Positions 34,873-43,061 of a DNA stretch of 64,000 bases are shown here, one piece after another. Below the pieces are notes generated by a model, which was given only the letters and a program-made list of their open reading frames with translations, was not told the origin of the DNA and ran no database searches. The DNA lies in the NCBI RefSeq assembly GCF_001274945.1, contig NZ_LILB01000005.1, positions 1,346,312-1,410,311 of the forward strand, read 5' to 3'. The DNA is from Viridibacillus arvi. Lineage in GTDB: Bacteria > Bacillota > Bacilli > Bacillales_A > Planococcaceae. How positions within the stretch are numbered: position 1 is the stretch's first letter; every line of letters starts with the position of its first letter. A program made the translations under genes and the position numbers.

Positions 34873-35910
34873 CTATGTTTTTGACCTTGCAAGTAGATAT
34901 AAGAAATAAGGCGCTCCAATAACTGCAACGACAATACCAGCTGGAATTTCAGATGGTTGTAATATCCATCTACCTATCGTGTCCGCAGTTATTAACAAAA
35001 GGCTACCTATTAAAGCAGCTGTCGGTAAGAGATACTGATGTTTTGCACCCACTAGTTGTCGTGCTAAATGTGGTGCAATTAAACCAATAAAGCCAATTCC
35101 TCCACTAACAGATACGCTTGCACCAGCTAAGCCAACTGCAATTGCTAGTAAAATTAATCGCTCTTTTTCTATAGCTAGTCCAAGGCCCGTAGCAGGTATC
35201 TCTCCAAGATTAAATGTATTTAAGACACGTGCTTTCGAATAAGCGATTGGTAACAAAATTAGAATCCAAGGCAATAATGCCAATACAAAGCTCCAGTTAG
35301 AACCCCAAATACTACCTGCCATCCAAATAGCAACAAATTGGTAGTTTTCAGGTGATAATCTTAATGTCAATACAATCATTGCCGCACTAATACCCGCCGC
35401 TACTGCAACACCTGTTAACAATAGCCTTGTAGGCGAAATTCCTTCACCACGTTTATATGCAAGTACATAGATCAGAATAGCTGTAGCTCCTGCACCTACA
35501 AACGCTAATATAGGAAGAAAAAAAACTGGCGCTGCTGTTGTAGTTGGAAAGAACGAAATAAATAACATGACTGCTAAACCTGCTCCTGAATTTATACCTA
35601 AAATTCCTGGATCAGCTAATGCGTTCCTTGAAACTCCTTGTAATATGCTCCCCGATACAGCTAATGCCATCCCTACTAAAATGGAGATAACAATTCGTGG
35701 TAATCTGAAATCAAACAAGATTATATTCTGTTTATCCGTCCCCATTCCAAATAATGTTCGAACTAATTCAATTGGAGTGAGCCTTATAAAACCTGTACCC
35801 ATACTTATCATGAACATAATAATGATGAGTAGACAAATAGTGAGAATAAGAAAGATATTCTTCCGATGTTTTTTTTGTTGATAAGCAGATATGTAATTTT
35901 CCTCAGTCAC
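34873..35910 (-). CDS. Iron-siderophore ABC permease, FecCD family (YfhA-like)
   Basis: A 345-residue FecCD permease with about nine to ten transmembrane helices. It has RLPRIVISILVGMALAVSGSILQG, RNALADPGILGINSGAG and GFIGLIAPHLARQLVGAKHQYLLP. It is the second of two non-identical permeases that form the heterodimeric channel. The start is GTG at 35910, with AAAGGAGG nine bases upstream, and it overlaps the previous gene's stop (GTGA). Similarity in order to YfiZ-YfhA of B. subtilis suggests hydroxamate/carboxylate siderophores such as schizokinen, but this is inference. Confidence 0.9.
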   Translation of the reverse strand: MTEENYISAYQQKKHRKNIFLILTICLLIIIMFMISMGTGFIRLTPIELVRTLFGMGTDKQNIILFDFRLPRIVISILVGMALAVSGSILQGVSRNALADPGILGINSGAGLAVMLFISFFPTTTAAPVFFLPILAFVGAGATAILIYVLAYKRGEGISPTRLLLTGVAVAAGISAAMIVLTLRLSPENYQFVAIWMAGSIWGSNWSFVLALLPWILILLPIAYSKARVLNTFNLGEIPATGLGLAIEKERLILLAIAVGLAGASVSVSGGIGFIGLIAPHLARQLVGAKHQYLLPTAALIGSLLLITADTIGRWILQPSEIPAGIVVAVIGAPYFLYLLARSKT

Positions 35911-36953
35911 AACTCTTTTCCTCCTTTACGAGCAAGGTAAAGAAAGAATGGAACGCCAATCAAAGCAATCAATGCTCCTATAGGTGTTTCATAAGGTGGA
36001 TTTATCATTCTCGCAGCAAAATCAGCTAGTATAACTAATAGACTCCCTAAAATTGCTGAACAAGGTACAATCCAACGATAATCGCTTCCTACAAGAAAAC
36101 GCGTTAAGTGAGGAACAATTAATCCAACAAATCCAACGGCACCTACAACTGAAACGGCTGCTCCCGCCAACACTAATACGACAACTGATCCAAAGAATTT
36201 TATCCTCCCAGTTCGTTGTCCCAGTCCAATCGCCACTTCGTCTCCTAGACTAAGCAAAGTGATTGATTTTGATAGCATGATTGCACCGATAATTGCTGCT
36301 ATTATCCAAGGAGACATAACTTTAAGATGCTCCCACTTTGTACCCGAAACACCACCTGCATTCCAAAACGCCAAATCTTGACCAATGCGAAAATAAATTG
36401 CAACTCCTTCACTAAGCGCTCCGAGTAAAGCACTGACTGCTGCTCCTGCTAATACAAGACGCATAGGTGTTAAACCACCCTTTGCTAAAGAACCCACTCC
36501 ATAAACAATGCCAGCACCTAAAGCTGCTCCAAAAAATGAAAATAAAATTATATACATATAAGGTAAGCCAGGAAAGAAAGCAAAGCAGATAGCAAGCATG
36601 AAAGCAGCACCTGCATTTAATCCCAATAGACCTGAGTCAGCTAACGGGTTTCGTGTCATTCCTTGCATAATAGAACCTGCTACAGCAAAACACGCTCCTA
36701 CTAAACCTGCTCCAAGAACTCTTGGTAGTCTTATATCTTGAATAATTTGGTGTGTAGTCAAATTGGGGTTAAATTGAAAAACAGCAGACCAAACAGTTCC
36801 AAAATCAATATCTGCTGCACCAAATGATACTGATAATCCTATAGCGAATAAAAGTCCTATCGTTCCTCCCAGTAATATGACAGTTGCAATAATTGGACGT
36901 GAGCCCTTATATACTTTCTTTAAATCTATTGATTCTTCTACTGAATCTGACAT
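35907..36953 (-). CDS. Iron-siderophore ABC permease, FecCD family (YfiZ-like)
   Basis: A 348-residue FecCD permease, first of the pair. It has RLPRVLGAGLVGACFAVAGSIMQGMTRNPLADSGLLGLNAGAAF (about 83-126) and GFVGLIVPHLTRFLVGSDYRWIVP (about 270-293), plus a short charged N-terminus before helix 1. AAGGAG lies eight bases before the ATG, 21 bases after the ATPase gene. It forms one transcription unit with the ATPase, second permease and reductase, driven from the Fur box at 37829. Confidence 0.9.
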   Translation of the reverse strand: MSDSVEESIDLKKVYKGSRPIIATVILLGGTIGLLFAIGLSVSFGAADIDFGTVWSAVFQFNPNLTTHQIIQDIRLPRVLGAGLVGACFAVAGSIMQGMTRNPLADSGLLGLNAGAAFMLAICFAFFPGLPYMYIILFSFFGAALGAGIVYGVGSLAKGGLTPMRLVLAGAAVSALLGALSEGVAIYFRIGQDLAFWNAGGVSGTKWEHLKVMSPWIIAAIIGAIMLSKSITLLSLGDEVAIGLGQRTGRIKFFGSVVVLVLAGAAVSVVGAVGFVGLIVPHLTRFLVGSDYRWIVPCSAILGSLLVILADFAARMINPPYETPIGALIALIGVPFFLYLARKGGKEL

Positions 36954-36974
36954 CTTATTTCTCCTTACTTTTAT

Positions 36975-37787
36975 TCAACAAGTTTGCAATAAGCATTCCG
37001 TTTCTTTATTCAATTGATAAGATAAGCAAATTGGATTCTGGCTAAAAGGACATGTCATTAATATTGCATTAATATCAAAAACTGCTTTTAAATTTTCACT
37101 TTTCATTACTTTTTCTGGTTTTCCTTCTGTAATAATCTTACCGTCCTTCATCGCAATCATATAATGCGAGAAACGTGATGCATGATTCAAATCATGCAGT
37201 ACCATTACAATCGTTTTCCCTTCCTCTTCGTTTAACTTTTTAAGCAATAAGAGAATATCAAGTTGATGAGCTAAGTCCAAATACGTTGTTGGTTCATCCA
37301 ATATTAAAATTTCCGTATCTTGTGCAAGGGCCATTGCAATCCATACGCGCTGTCGTTGTCCACCTGATAACGCTTCTACGGGGCGATCTCTTAGCTCACC
37401 TAATCCAGTGACTTCAATTGCCCAATGTATATGTTGTAAATCTTCTTTTTTCAATGTACCAAAGCCTCTTTGGTGTGGAAATCGGCCGTATGAGACTAAT
37501 TCAAATATTGTAAGTCCTGATGGTGCTTCAGCGCTTTGTGGCAAGATTGCCATTTTCTTTGCAATTTCTTTTGTGGAAACTTGTTGAATTGCACGCCCGT
37601 CAAGAAAAATTGCTCCATTTTGTGTCTTTAAAATCCTTGCAATTGCTTTTAAGAGTGTTGATTTACCACATCCATTTGGACCAATAATGGTCGTAATTTT
37701 TTTTTCAGGAATTGCGGCACTTAACTCTTCTATAATTACAGTGTTTGTATACCCAACTGCCACATGATCAACAGTAAGAACTGACAT
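36975..37787 (-). CDS. Iron-siderophore ABC ATPase (YusV/FecE-like) with cysteine-rich tail
   Basis: A 270-residue FecE-type ATPase that powers siderophore import. Motifs are Walker A GPNGCGKST (about 36-44), Q-loop ILPQSAEAP, signature ALSGGQRQRVWIAMA, Walker B ILILDEPTTYLDL and switch-His VLHDLNHA. The C-terminal 25 residues hold four cysteines at 246, 254, 265 and 270 (TCPFSQNPIC, then ECLLQTC). This is more than is usual for FhuC and could bind metal or an Fe-S cluster. In B. subtilis one ATPase, YusV, serves several siderophore systems, which fits the three binding proteins here. It is the first gene after the Fur box. Confidence 0.9.
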   Translation of the reverse strand: MSVLTVDHVAVGYTNTVIIEELSAAIPEKKITTIIGPNGCGKSTLLKAIARILKTQNGAIFLDGRAIQQVSTKEIAKKMAILPQSAEAPSGLTIFELVSYGRFPHQRGFGTLKKEDLQHIHWAIEVTGLGELRDRPVEALSGGQRQRVWIAMALAQDTEILILDEPTTYLDLAHQLDILLLLKKLNEEEGKTIVMVLHDLNHASRFSHYMIAMKDGKIITEGKPEKVMKSENLKAVFDINAILMTCPFSQNPICLSYQLNKETECLLQTC

Positions 37788-37828
37788 ATTTTTTTATCAT
37801 CCTTCCTTTGCCTTATGACAATTCAATT

Positions 37829-37847
37829 GATAATGATTATCATTGTC
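37829..37847. promoter_or_regulatory. Fur box upstream of the siderophore import operon
   Basis: GATAATGATTATCATTGTC matches 18 of 19 bases of the Fur consensus. It lies 42 bases before the ATPase start and after the end of the first binding-protein gene, so iron-replete Fur should repress the ATPase-permease-permease-reductase unit. Confidence 0.92.
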
Positions 37848-38004
37848 ATTTATTTCAGTATAAAGTATATTGGAAATATTTACAACGTTTTTCCGATAGC
37901 TTAAACATTCCTGTCGAACTACTACTGAATAATGATCATTTTAAAAGTTTTCTATAAAAAGAAAGATGTTCCCTCACCATTAAGTAGGCAGGGACCACCC
38001 TTTT

Positions 38005-38979
38005 CTATTGTTTAAGATTAGTAAGCCAAGTAGTCAGTTCTTCAACTTGTGCAAGTGTTGCAATGGGATCATAATACCAAGAGCGTTCTTCTGGCCAAAT
38101 ATATAGACGGTCGTTCTTAACCGCTTCCAAACTGCCCCAAATTGGATCTTTCTTAAAATCTTCAACTGTTCGACCGTTGGAAGTCATGATAATATAGTCT
38201 CCAGCGTATTCTGGTATCATTTCCTCTGAAAGCTCTGCCCATTGCTTCTTCATAATTTCTTCAGCAATACTCTTTGGAGGTTTCCTTCCGAAAGCTTGAT
38301 AGACTGCCTGGCCGCCACGACCAAAATTGTCACCGTATACATATGTCACCTTTCCAGCGTCTTCCATAATTGAGAAACTGCTTTCTTCTTTAATAGCTGC
38401 GTCTACCTTGGCTTTAGCATCTGCAATCTGTTGGTCGTATTTTTCTAACCAAACTTTTGCTTCATCTTCCTTATTTAATAGCTCCCCAAAATAAGTTAAC
38501 TCCTCGTGAGCATTTTTTAAATCACCATAAGGAATAACAATTGTAGGGGCAATTTTGCTTAAAATCTTGTAGCTTTCATTGTTCCCCGTAATAATTAGAT
38601 CAGGATTCATTGCTAGTATATTTTCTGCAGACGGTTTCCCATAAACTCCTGTATCAGAAACACCTTTTAATTTATCTTTGAAATAATAGTTTTTAAGTGT
38701 CAATTCGGGTGCTCCAACTGGAATTACATTTAGAGCGATTAGACTACCTAAATATTCTTCTGCTACAATGCGTTTGGGTTGTGTAGGAATCTCTATTTCT
38801 CCATTTATTGTACTTATTGTTTTTGTTTTTTTACTCTCTTTAACATCTGAACTCTTAGTTGTATCCTCTACTGTTTTATCATTATTTGTACTGCTACAAG
38901 CAGATAGAGCTAAAACCATGAATACAAGTAGCGTTACTACTATTCCTAATTTCCAATTTCGATATTGTTGTATATACAA
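38005..38979 (-). CDS. Iron-siderophore-binding lipoprotein 1 (YfiY-like)
   Basis: A 324-residue class III binding lipoprotein. The signal helix ends in lipobox LSAC (about Cys28), followed by a polar linker and then TISTINGEIEIPTQPKRIVAEEYLGSLIALNVIPVGAPE, the standard start of the FpuA/YfiY/FhuD domain. EEMIPEYAGDYIIMTSNG and EERSWYYDPIATLAQVEELTTWL close the C-lobe. The start is TTG at 38979 with AAGGGG eight bases upstream. It follows the second binding-protein gene by 29 bases and probably shares its transcript with the exporter. It shares the conserved blocks with lipoproteins 2 and 3 but differs widely elsewhere, so it likely binds another siderophore. Confidence 0.9.
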   Translation of the reverse strand: MYIQQYRNWKLGIVVTLLVFMVLALSACSSTNNDKTVEDTTKSSDVKESKKTKTISTINGEIEIPTQPKRIVAEEYLGSLIALNVIPVGAPELTLKNYYFKDKLKGVSDTGVYGKPSAENILAMNPDLIITGNNESYKILSKIAPTIVIPYGDLKNAHEELTYFGELLNKEDEAKVWLEKYDQQIADAKAKVDAAIKEESSFSIMEDAGKVTYVYGDNFGRGGQAVYQAFGRKPPKSIAEEIMKKQWAELSEEMIPEYAGDYIIMTSNGRTVEDFKKDPIWGSLEAVKNDRLYIWPEERSWYYDPIATLAQVEELTTWLTNLKQ

Positions 38980-39008
38980 ATTAATATCCCCTTGTCTATT
39001 ACATCCTG

Positions 39009-40034
39009 TTAGTTAATTTTCTTTTTATAATTTAGATTATTTACTACTACACTATTTTTTTCCTTAGTTAGTTCCTCAATTTTAGTTGCTAAATCTTCTG
39101 CTTGGTGCAGTACTGAAACTGGATCAGAAGCAAAGTAATATTCGGGTGCTAATTTAATTACTTCTCCCTTTTTAACTGCATCAAGATTTGTCCATGTCGC
39201 TGGTAATGAACCGCCCTTATTAAAGTAGTTCATCTCTATTACATAATCTCCTACATAGTCATTTACAACTTCATATGATATTTCGTAACGGCTACCATCC
39301 GCTTCTTTCGTATCAAACAACTCTTTTACTTTTGGTGGAGGTGTCATTCCTAATGTTTCATATAATGCTCGTCCTCCAACAACACCGTTCGGAGCAATAA
39401 CTGAAAGGTTCTTTTTCCCTAAATCAAAAATAGTAAAGGTAGAATCTTTGCTGACTACTTTATTAATTTTTTTTTTCGCTACTGCAATACGTTTATCAAA
39501 ATCTTCAAGGAATTGCTCCGCTTTATCTGTACGTCCAAGGTATTCCCCCATCGCTTTGATTTCTTCGTGAATAGATTTATAATTAGTGTCAGAAAAAACA
39601 ATCGTTGGAGCTATTTTTTCGTATTTTTCAACTGCTTCTTTATCCCATGTAATAATTAAATCAGGATTTAATTCCATAACTTTTTCTAAAGACGCTTCAC
39701 CATCACCAATATTTTCAATTGCATCTTCTTTATAATAGTCTTTCAAATATGCTGCATAATCCAGGTTTGCCATAACAGCTCCTACTGGCGTGACATCAAG
39801 TGCCAGCAATTGTCCTAAATACCAATCCGTCACTATTCGTTCAGGCTTATCTGGCACTTCAACTTTACGACCGATATCGTCAGTAATCGTACGAGTTCCC
39901 GTTTCAGCTTGTACGTTTTCATTTTTTTGTTCTTCTTGTGCTTTATTGCTCTTAGTCGCTCCACATCCTGTTAAAATAAGCATCAAACTAAGCACCATCA
40001 GCAAAATTACCTTCAAGTTCAATTTATTGAACAT
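39009..40034 (-). CDS. Iron-siderophore-binding lipoprotein 2
   Basis: A 341-residue binding lipoprotein: signal helix with lipobox LTGC (about Cys24), a Gln/Asn/Glu-rich linker, then TRTITDDIGRKVEVPDKPERIVTDWYLGQLLALDVTPVGAV. The C-lobe has YEVVNDYVGDYVIEM and APEYYFASDPVSVLHQAEDL. A longer frame opens at 40127 and would overlap the exporter gene. The ATG at 40034 has GAGGGG nine bases upstream and gives a proper signal peptide. It lies 70 bases after the exporter and 29 before lipoprotein 1. Confidence 0.9.
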   Translation of the reverse strand: MFNKLNLKVILLMVLSLMLILTGCGATKSNKAQEEQKNENVQAETGTRTITDDIGRKVEVPDKPERIVTDWYLGQLLALDVTPVGAVMANLDYAAYLKDYYKEDAIENIGDGEASLEKVMELNPDLIITWDKEAVEKYEKIAPTIVFSDTNYKSIHEEIKAMGEYLGRTDKAEQFLEDFDKRIAVAKKKINKVVSKDSTFTIFDLGKKNLSVIAPNGVVGGRALYETLGMTPPPKVKELFDTKEADGSRYEISYEVVNDYVGDYVIEMNYFNKGGSLPATWTNLDAVKKGEVIKLAPEYYFASDPVSVLHQAEDLATKIEELTKEKNSVVVNNLNYKKKIN

Positions 40035-40104
40035 TATAATATTCCCCTCTACCCGCGTAATTCTAAGTTTGTATTTACTATTTCGCTTACATATTATTTC
40101 AATT

Positions 40105-41820
40105 TTAATATCCAAATTGTGCTTCATGGAGTCTGCTGTATGTACCTTTCATCTCCAATAATTCACTATGATTCCCTTGTTCCTTGATACCCTCTTCCGT
40201 TACAACAATAATACGATCAGCATTTTTTATCGTTGCTAGACGATGAGCAATAACAAGCGTTGTACGCCCTTTCGATAGATTGGCTAGAGCTTTCTGAATA
40301 GCAATTTCTGTTTCTGTATCAAGTGCAGAAGTGGCTTCATCCAAAATAAGAATAGATGGATTTTTCAGAAACATACGAGCAATTGAAAGACGTTGCTTTT
40401 GCCCTCCAGATAGCTTGGCCCCTCTTTCACCAATCATTGTGTCTAATCCATTTGATTGAGACAGGATAATATCTTCAAGCTGTGCTTTTTTGGCTGCCTC
40501 CCAAATTTCCTCTTCTGAAGCGTCTAATTTTCCATAGGCAATATTTTCACGAATCGTTCCATCAAAAAGGAAAACATCTTGCTGAACAACCCCTATATGA
40601 GAACGAAGAGATTCTAAAGTCATTTTCTTCGTATCAATGTCATCAATCGTAATTTGGCCGTTTTTGACATCGTAAAAACGAGGTAGTAAGCTACAAATCG
40701 TTGTTTTACCTGCACCAGATGGACCTACAAGTGCTACCGTTTCGCCTGCACGGATTGATAAATTAATCTTCTCTAGCACATTTTCTTTATTTTCATAGCC
40801 AAATGATACATTTTGATAGTTAATATTCCCTTGTAGTTGTGTGACATCTTCTGCTTCTGAAGCATCCGCAATATCCGGTTCGGTTTCAAGTAAGTCTAAG
40901 TAACGTCTAAAACCAGCAATACCCTTTGGATACATTTCAATTACTGAATTTATTTGTTGAATCGGCTGAAGAAATACATTTGACAGAAGTACAAAGGCGA
41001 TAAACTCTCCATATGACATATTCCCTTGTATAACAAACCAAGTTCCACACAATAGAACGAAAATGGAAACAACTTTCATAAGAATGTAACTGATAGATGA
41101 ATTCCAAGCCATTATTCTATAAGCAATCAATTTTGTATTACGAAAGCGGCTGTTATTTTCATTGAACTGAGCAATTTCATAATCTTCATTTGTAAAAGCT
41201 TGTACCACTCGCATACCACTCACATTATTTTCTACTCTTGCATTGAAGTCAGCTATATCAGCAAACATTCGATCGAATGCCCGAGACATTTTCCGGCTAA
41301 AGTACAATGATAAATAGATAATCAGTGGAATGATGATAAATGTCAGAATAGCTAATTTCCAATTAATTGATAGCATTAAACCAAATGCACCCGTTAATGT
41401 CATCAATGCTATAAACAAATCTTCTGGCCCATGATGGGCAATTTCTCCGATATCCATTAAATCGTTTGTCATCCGAGAAACTAAATGACCTGTTTTATTG
41501 TTATCAAAAAATCTAAATGGTTGCTTTTGAATATGAGTAAATAACTCCTTACGCATATCTGTTTCAATATTCACACCAAGCTTATGTCCCCAGTAAGTAA
41601 CTACATAGTGAAGGGCTGAACTGATGATATAAATTGCAAATAATCCGACACACGCCCATAAGATAAAGCCTAAATTTCCTGATGGCAATAAATCATCCAC
41701 TACGCGATTTACGGCTAATGGAAAAGCAAGCTCTAATAACGCTGCAATGATTGCGCAAGAAAAATCCAATATAAACAACCCTTTATACGGTTTATAATAG
41801 GAAAAAAATCGCTTTAACAT
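40105..41820 (-). CDS. ABC exporter, MsbA/LmrA-like half-transporter
   Basis: A 571-residue fused transporter: six transmembrane helices (about 10-315) followed by an ATPase domain (about 330-571). The ATPase has Walker A GPSGAGKTT, Q-loop VVQQDVFLFDGTIRENIAYG, signature KLSGGQKQRLSIARMF, Walker B ILILDEATSALD and switch-His IAHRLATI. Such proteins homodimerise and export lipids, drugs or peptides. Placed first in a unit with two siderophore-binding proteins, it may export a siderophore or its iron-free form; this is context-based inference. The ATG at 41820 has AGGGGTG nine bases upstream; an in-frame GTG at 41832 lies inside that site. Confidence 0.88.
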   Translation of the reverse strand: MLKRFFSYYKPYKGLFILDFSCAIIAALLELAFPLAVNRVVDDLLPSGNLGFILWACVGLFAIYIISSALHYVVTYWGHKLGVNIETDMRKELFTHIQKQPFRFFDNNKTGHLVSRMTNDLMDIGEIAHHGPEDLFIALMTLTGAFGLMLSINWKLAILTFIIIPLIIYLSLYFSRKMSRAFDRMFADIADFNARVENNVSGMRVVQAFTNEDYEIAQFNENNSRFRNTKLIAYRIMAWNSSISYILMKVVSIFVLLCGTWFVIQGNMSYGEFIAFVLLSNVFLQPIQQINSVIEMYPKGIAGFRRYLDLLETEPDIADASEAEDVTQLQGNINYQNVSFGYENKENVLEKINLSIRAGETVALVGPSGAGKTTICSLLPRFYDVKNGQITIDDIDTKKMTLESLRSHIGVVQQDVFLFDGTIRENIAYGKLDASEEEIWEAAKKAQLEDIILSQSNGLDTMIGERGAKLSGGQKQRLSIARMFLKNPSILILDEATSALDTETEIAIQKALANLSKGRTTLVIAHRLATIKNADRIIVVTEEGIKEQGNHSELLEMKGTYSRLHEAQFGY

Positions 41821-42003
41821 TGTTAAATACACCCCTACTCAGCAATATTTTTCTTTATGCCAAATCCATATATTGTTCAATGGATATGATATTGAAAATT
41901 TAAACGAACTCTTATTAGCTATTGAGATAAAAAGAGAGCCTTTACTAGATCCAACTTGCTTCAGGCATAGCCTTTCATCAATAGTAATAAAATTAATATA
42001 ATC

Positions 42004-42963
42004 TTACTTTTCCTGATTTTTAGATACTAGCAAATCTGCTATTTCTTCAGACTGAGCTAATACTGAGATAGGGTCATATGGCCAAAACCTCTTAGGATCA
42101 AGATCGAAAACTTGGTCTTTTTTTACTGCTTCCATTGAAGTCCACATACTATTTTTCTTGTCCAATTTGCCACCATATGATTGGTCCAAAAAGATATAGT
42201 CACCTGCATAATCATTTAAAGCCTCAAACGATATTTGTTTAAATGTATCGCCTGTATCAATCAGTTCTTTTTTTATTTTTTCAGGTGGTGTGAGTTGAAG
42301 TTGCTTGTATATTGCCTGTCCACCCCTATAAATACCCTCCCCGTATATGTAGAAGTCCTTATTATAAGCACCAAAAATTGAAACAGTTTCATTGGCACTT
42401 ATTACATTTTTAATTTTCTCTCGCTGTTCTTCAATTTTTGTATCAAATGACGCAAGCCATTCTTGTGCTTTCTTTTCCTTTCCAAGCATTTCTCCAAATG
42501 CTGTTACTTCCTCATGAGTGCCTTTGTAAGTTTCATAAGGAATTATTATTGTAGGTGCTATCTTTGAAAAATCTTCAAACGCGCTATTTTCAGAGTTCGC
42601 ACTTATTATTAAATCTGGATTCAACTCTAATATTTTTTCTTTAGAGTTTTCCCCGATGCTGTCAATTCCGGTGATGAAATTTTGAATATGGATATTTTCA
42701 AGATCCGAATCAGTTGCTCCTACTGGTTTTTCATCTAATAAAAGCAAGGTAGGTAAATAGCCATCTACAACGATTCTTTTTGGTTTGGATGGTATTTCAA
42801 TATCTCCATGAATGGTTTTTACAACCCTTGTTACCTTTTGCTCTTTATTCTCATTATTTTGCTGTTCGCTTGTACTATCTTCGGTTTTGTTACACGCAAC
42901 CATAACTATTGAAAACATGATTAATAGTAAACAAAACAAGAACGGTGATTTATTTTTTAACAT
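42004..42963 (-). CDS. Iron-siderophore-binding lipoprotein 3
   Basis: A 319-residue binding lipoprotein: lipobox MVAC (about Cys24), polar linker, then VVKTIHGDIEIPSKPKRIVVDGYLPTLLLLDEKPVGATD. The C-lobe has FKQISFEALNDYAGDYIFLDQSYGG and DPKRFWPYDPISVLAQSEEIADLL. GGGAGG lies seven bases before the ATG at 42963; a longer frame at 42996 would run through the Fur box. It is transcribed alone, with a Fur box (42976-42994) just before the ribosome site, and follows the AraC-type regulator gene by about 100 bases. Confidence 0.9.
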   Translation of the reverse strand: MLKNKSPFLFCLLLIMFSIVMVACNKTEDSTSEQQNNENKEQKVTRVVKTIHGDIEIPSKPKRIVVDGYLPTLLLLDEKPVGATDSDLENIHIQNFITGIDSIGENSKEKILELNPDLIISANSENSAFEDFSKIAPTIIIPYETYKGTHEEVTAFGEMLGKEKKAQEWLASFDTKIEEQREKIKNVISANETVSIFGAYNKDFYIYGEGIYRGGQAIYKQLQLTPPEKIKKELIDTGDTFKQISFEALNDYAGDYIFLDQSYGGKLDKKNSMWTSMEAVKKDQVFDLDPKRFWPYDPISVLAQSEEIADLLVSKNQEK

Positions 42964-42975
42964 CTTTATCCTCCC

Positions 42976-42994
42976 GTTAATGATTATCATTCTC
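42976..42994. promoter_or_regulatory. Fur box upstream of lipoprotein 3
   Basis: GTTAATGATTATCATTCTC matches 17 of 19 bases of the Fur consensus and lies directly before the ribosome site of the third binding-protein gene. Confidence 0.88.
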
Positions 42995-43061
42995 ATTTAG
43001 GATATCAGTTTACATATTTATAGTCGATGTCAATAAGTCAGTATTTTCATATGTTGGATAG

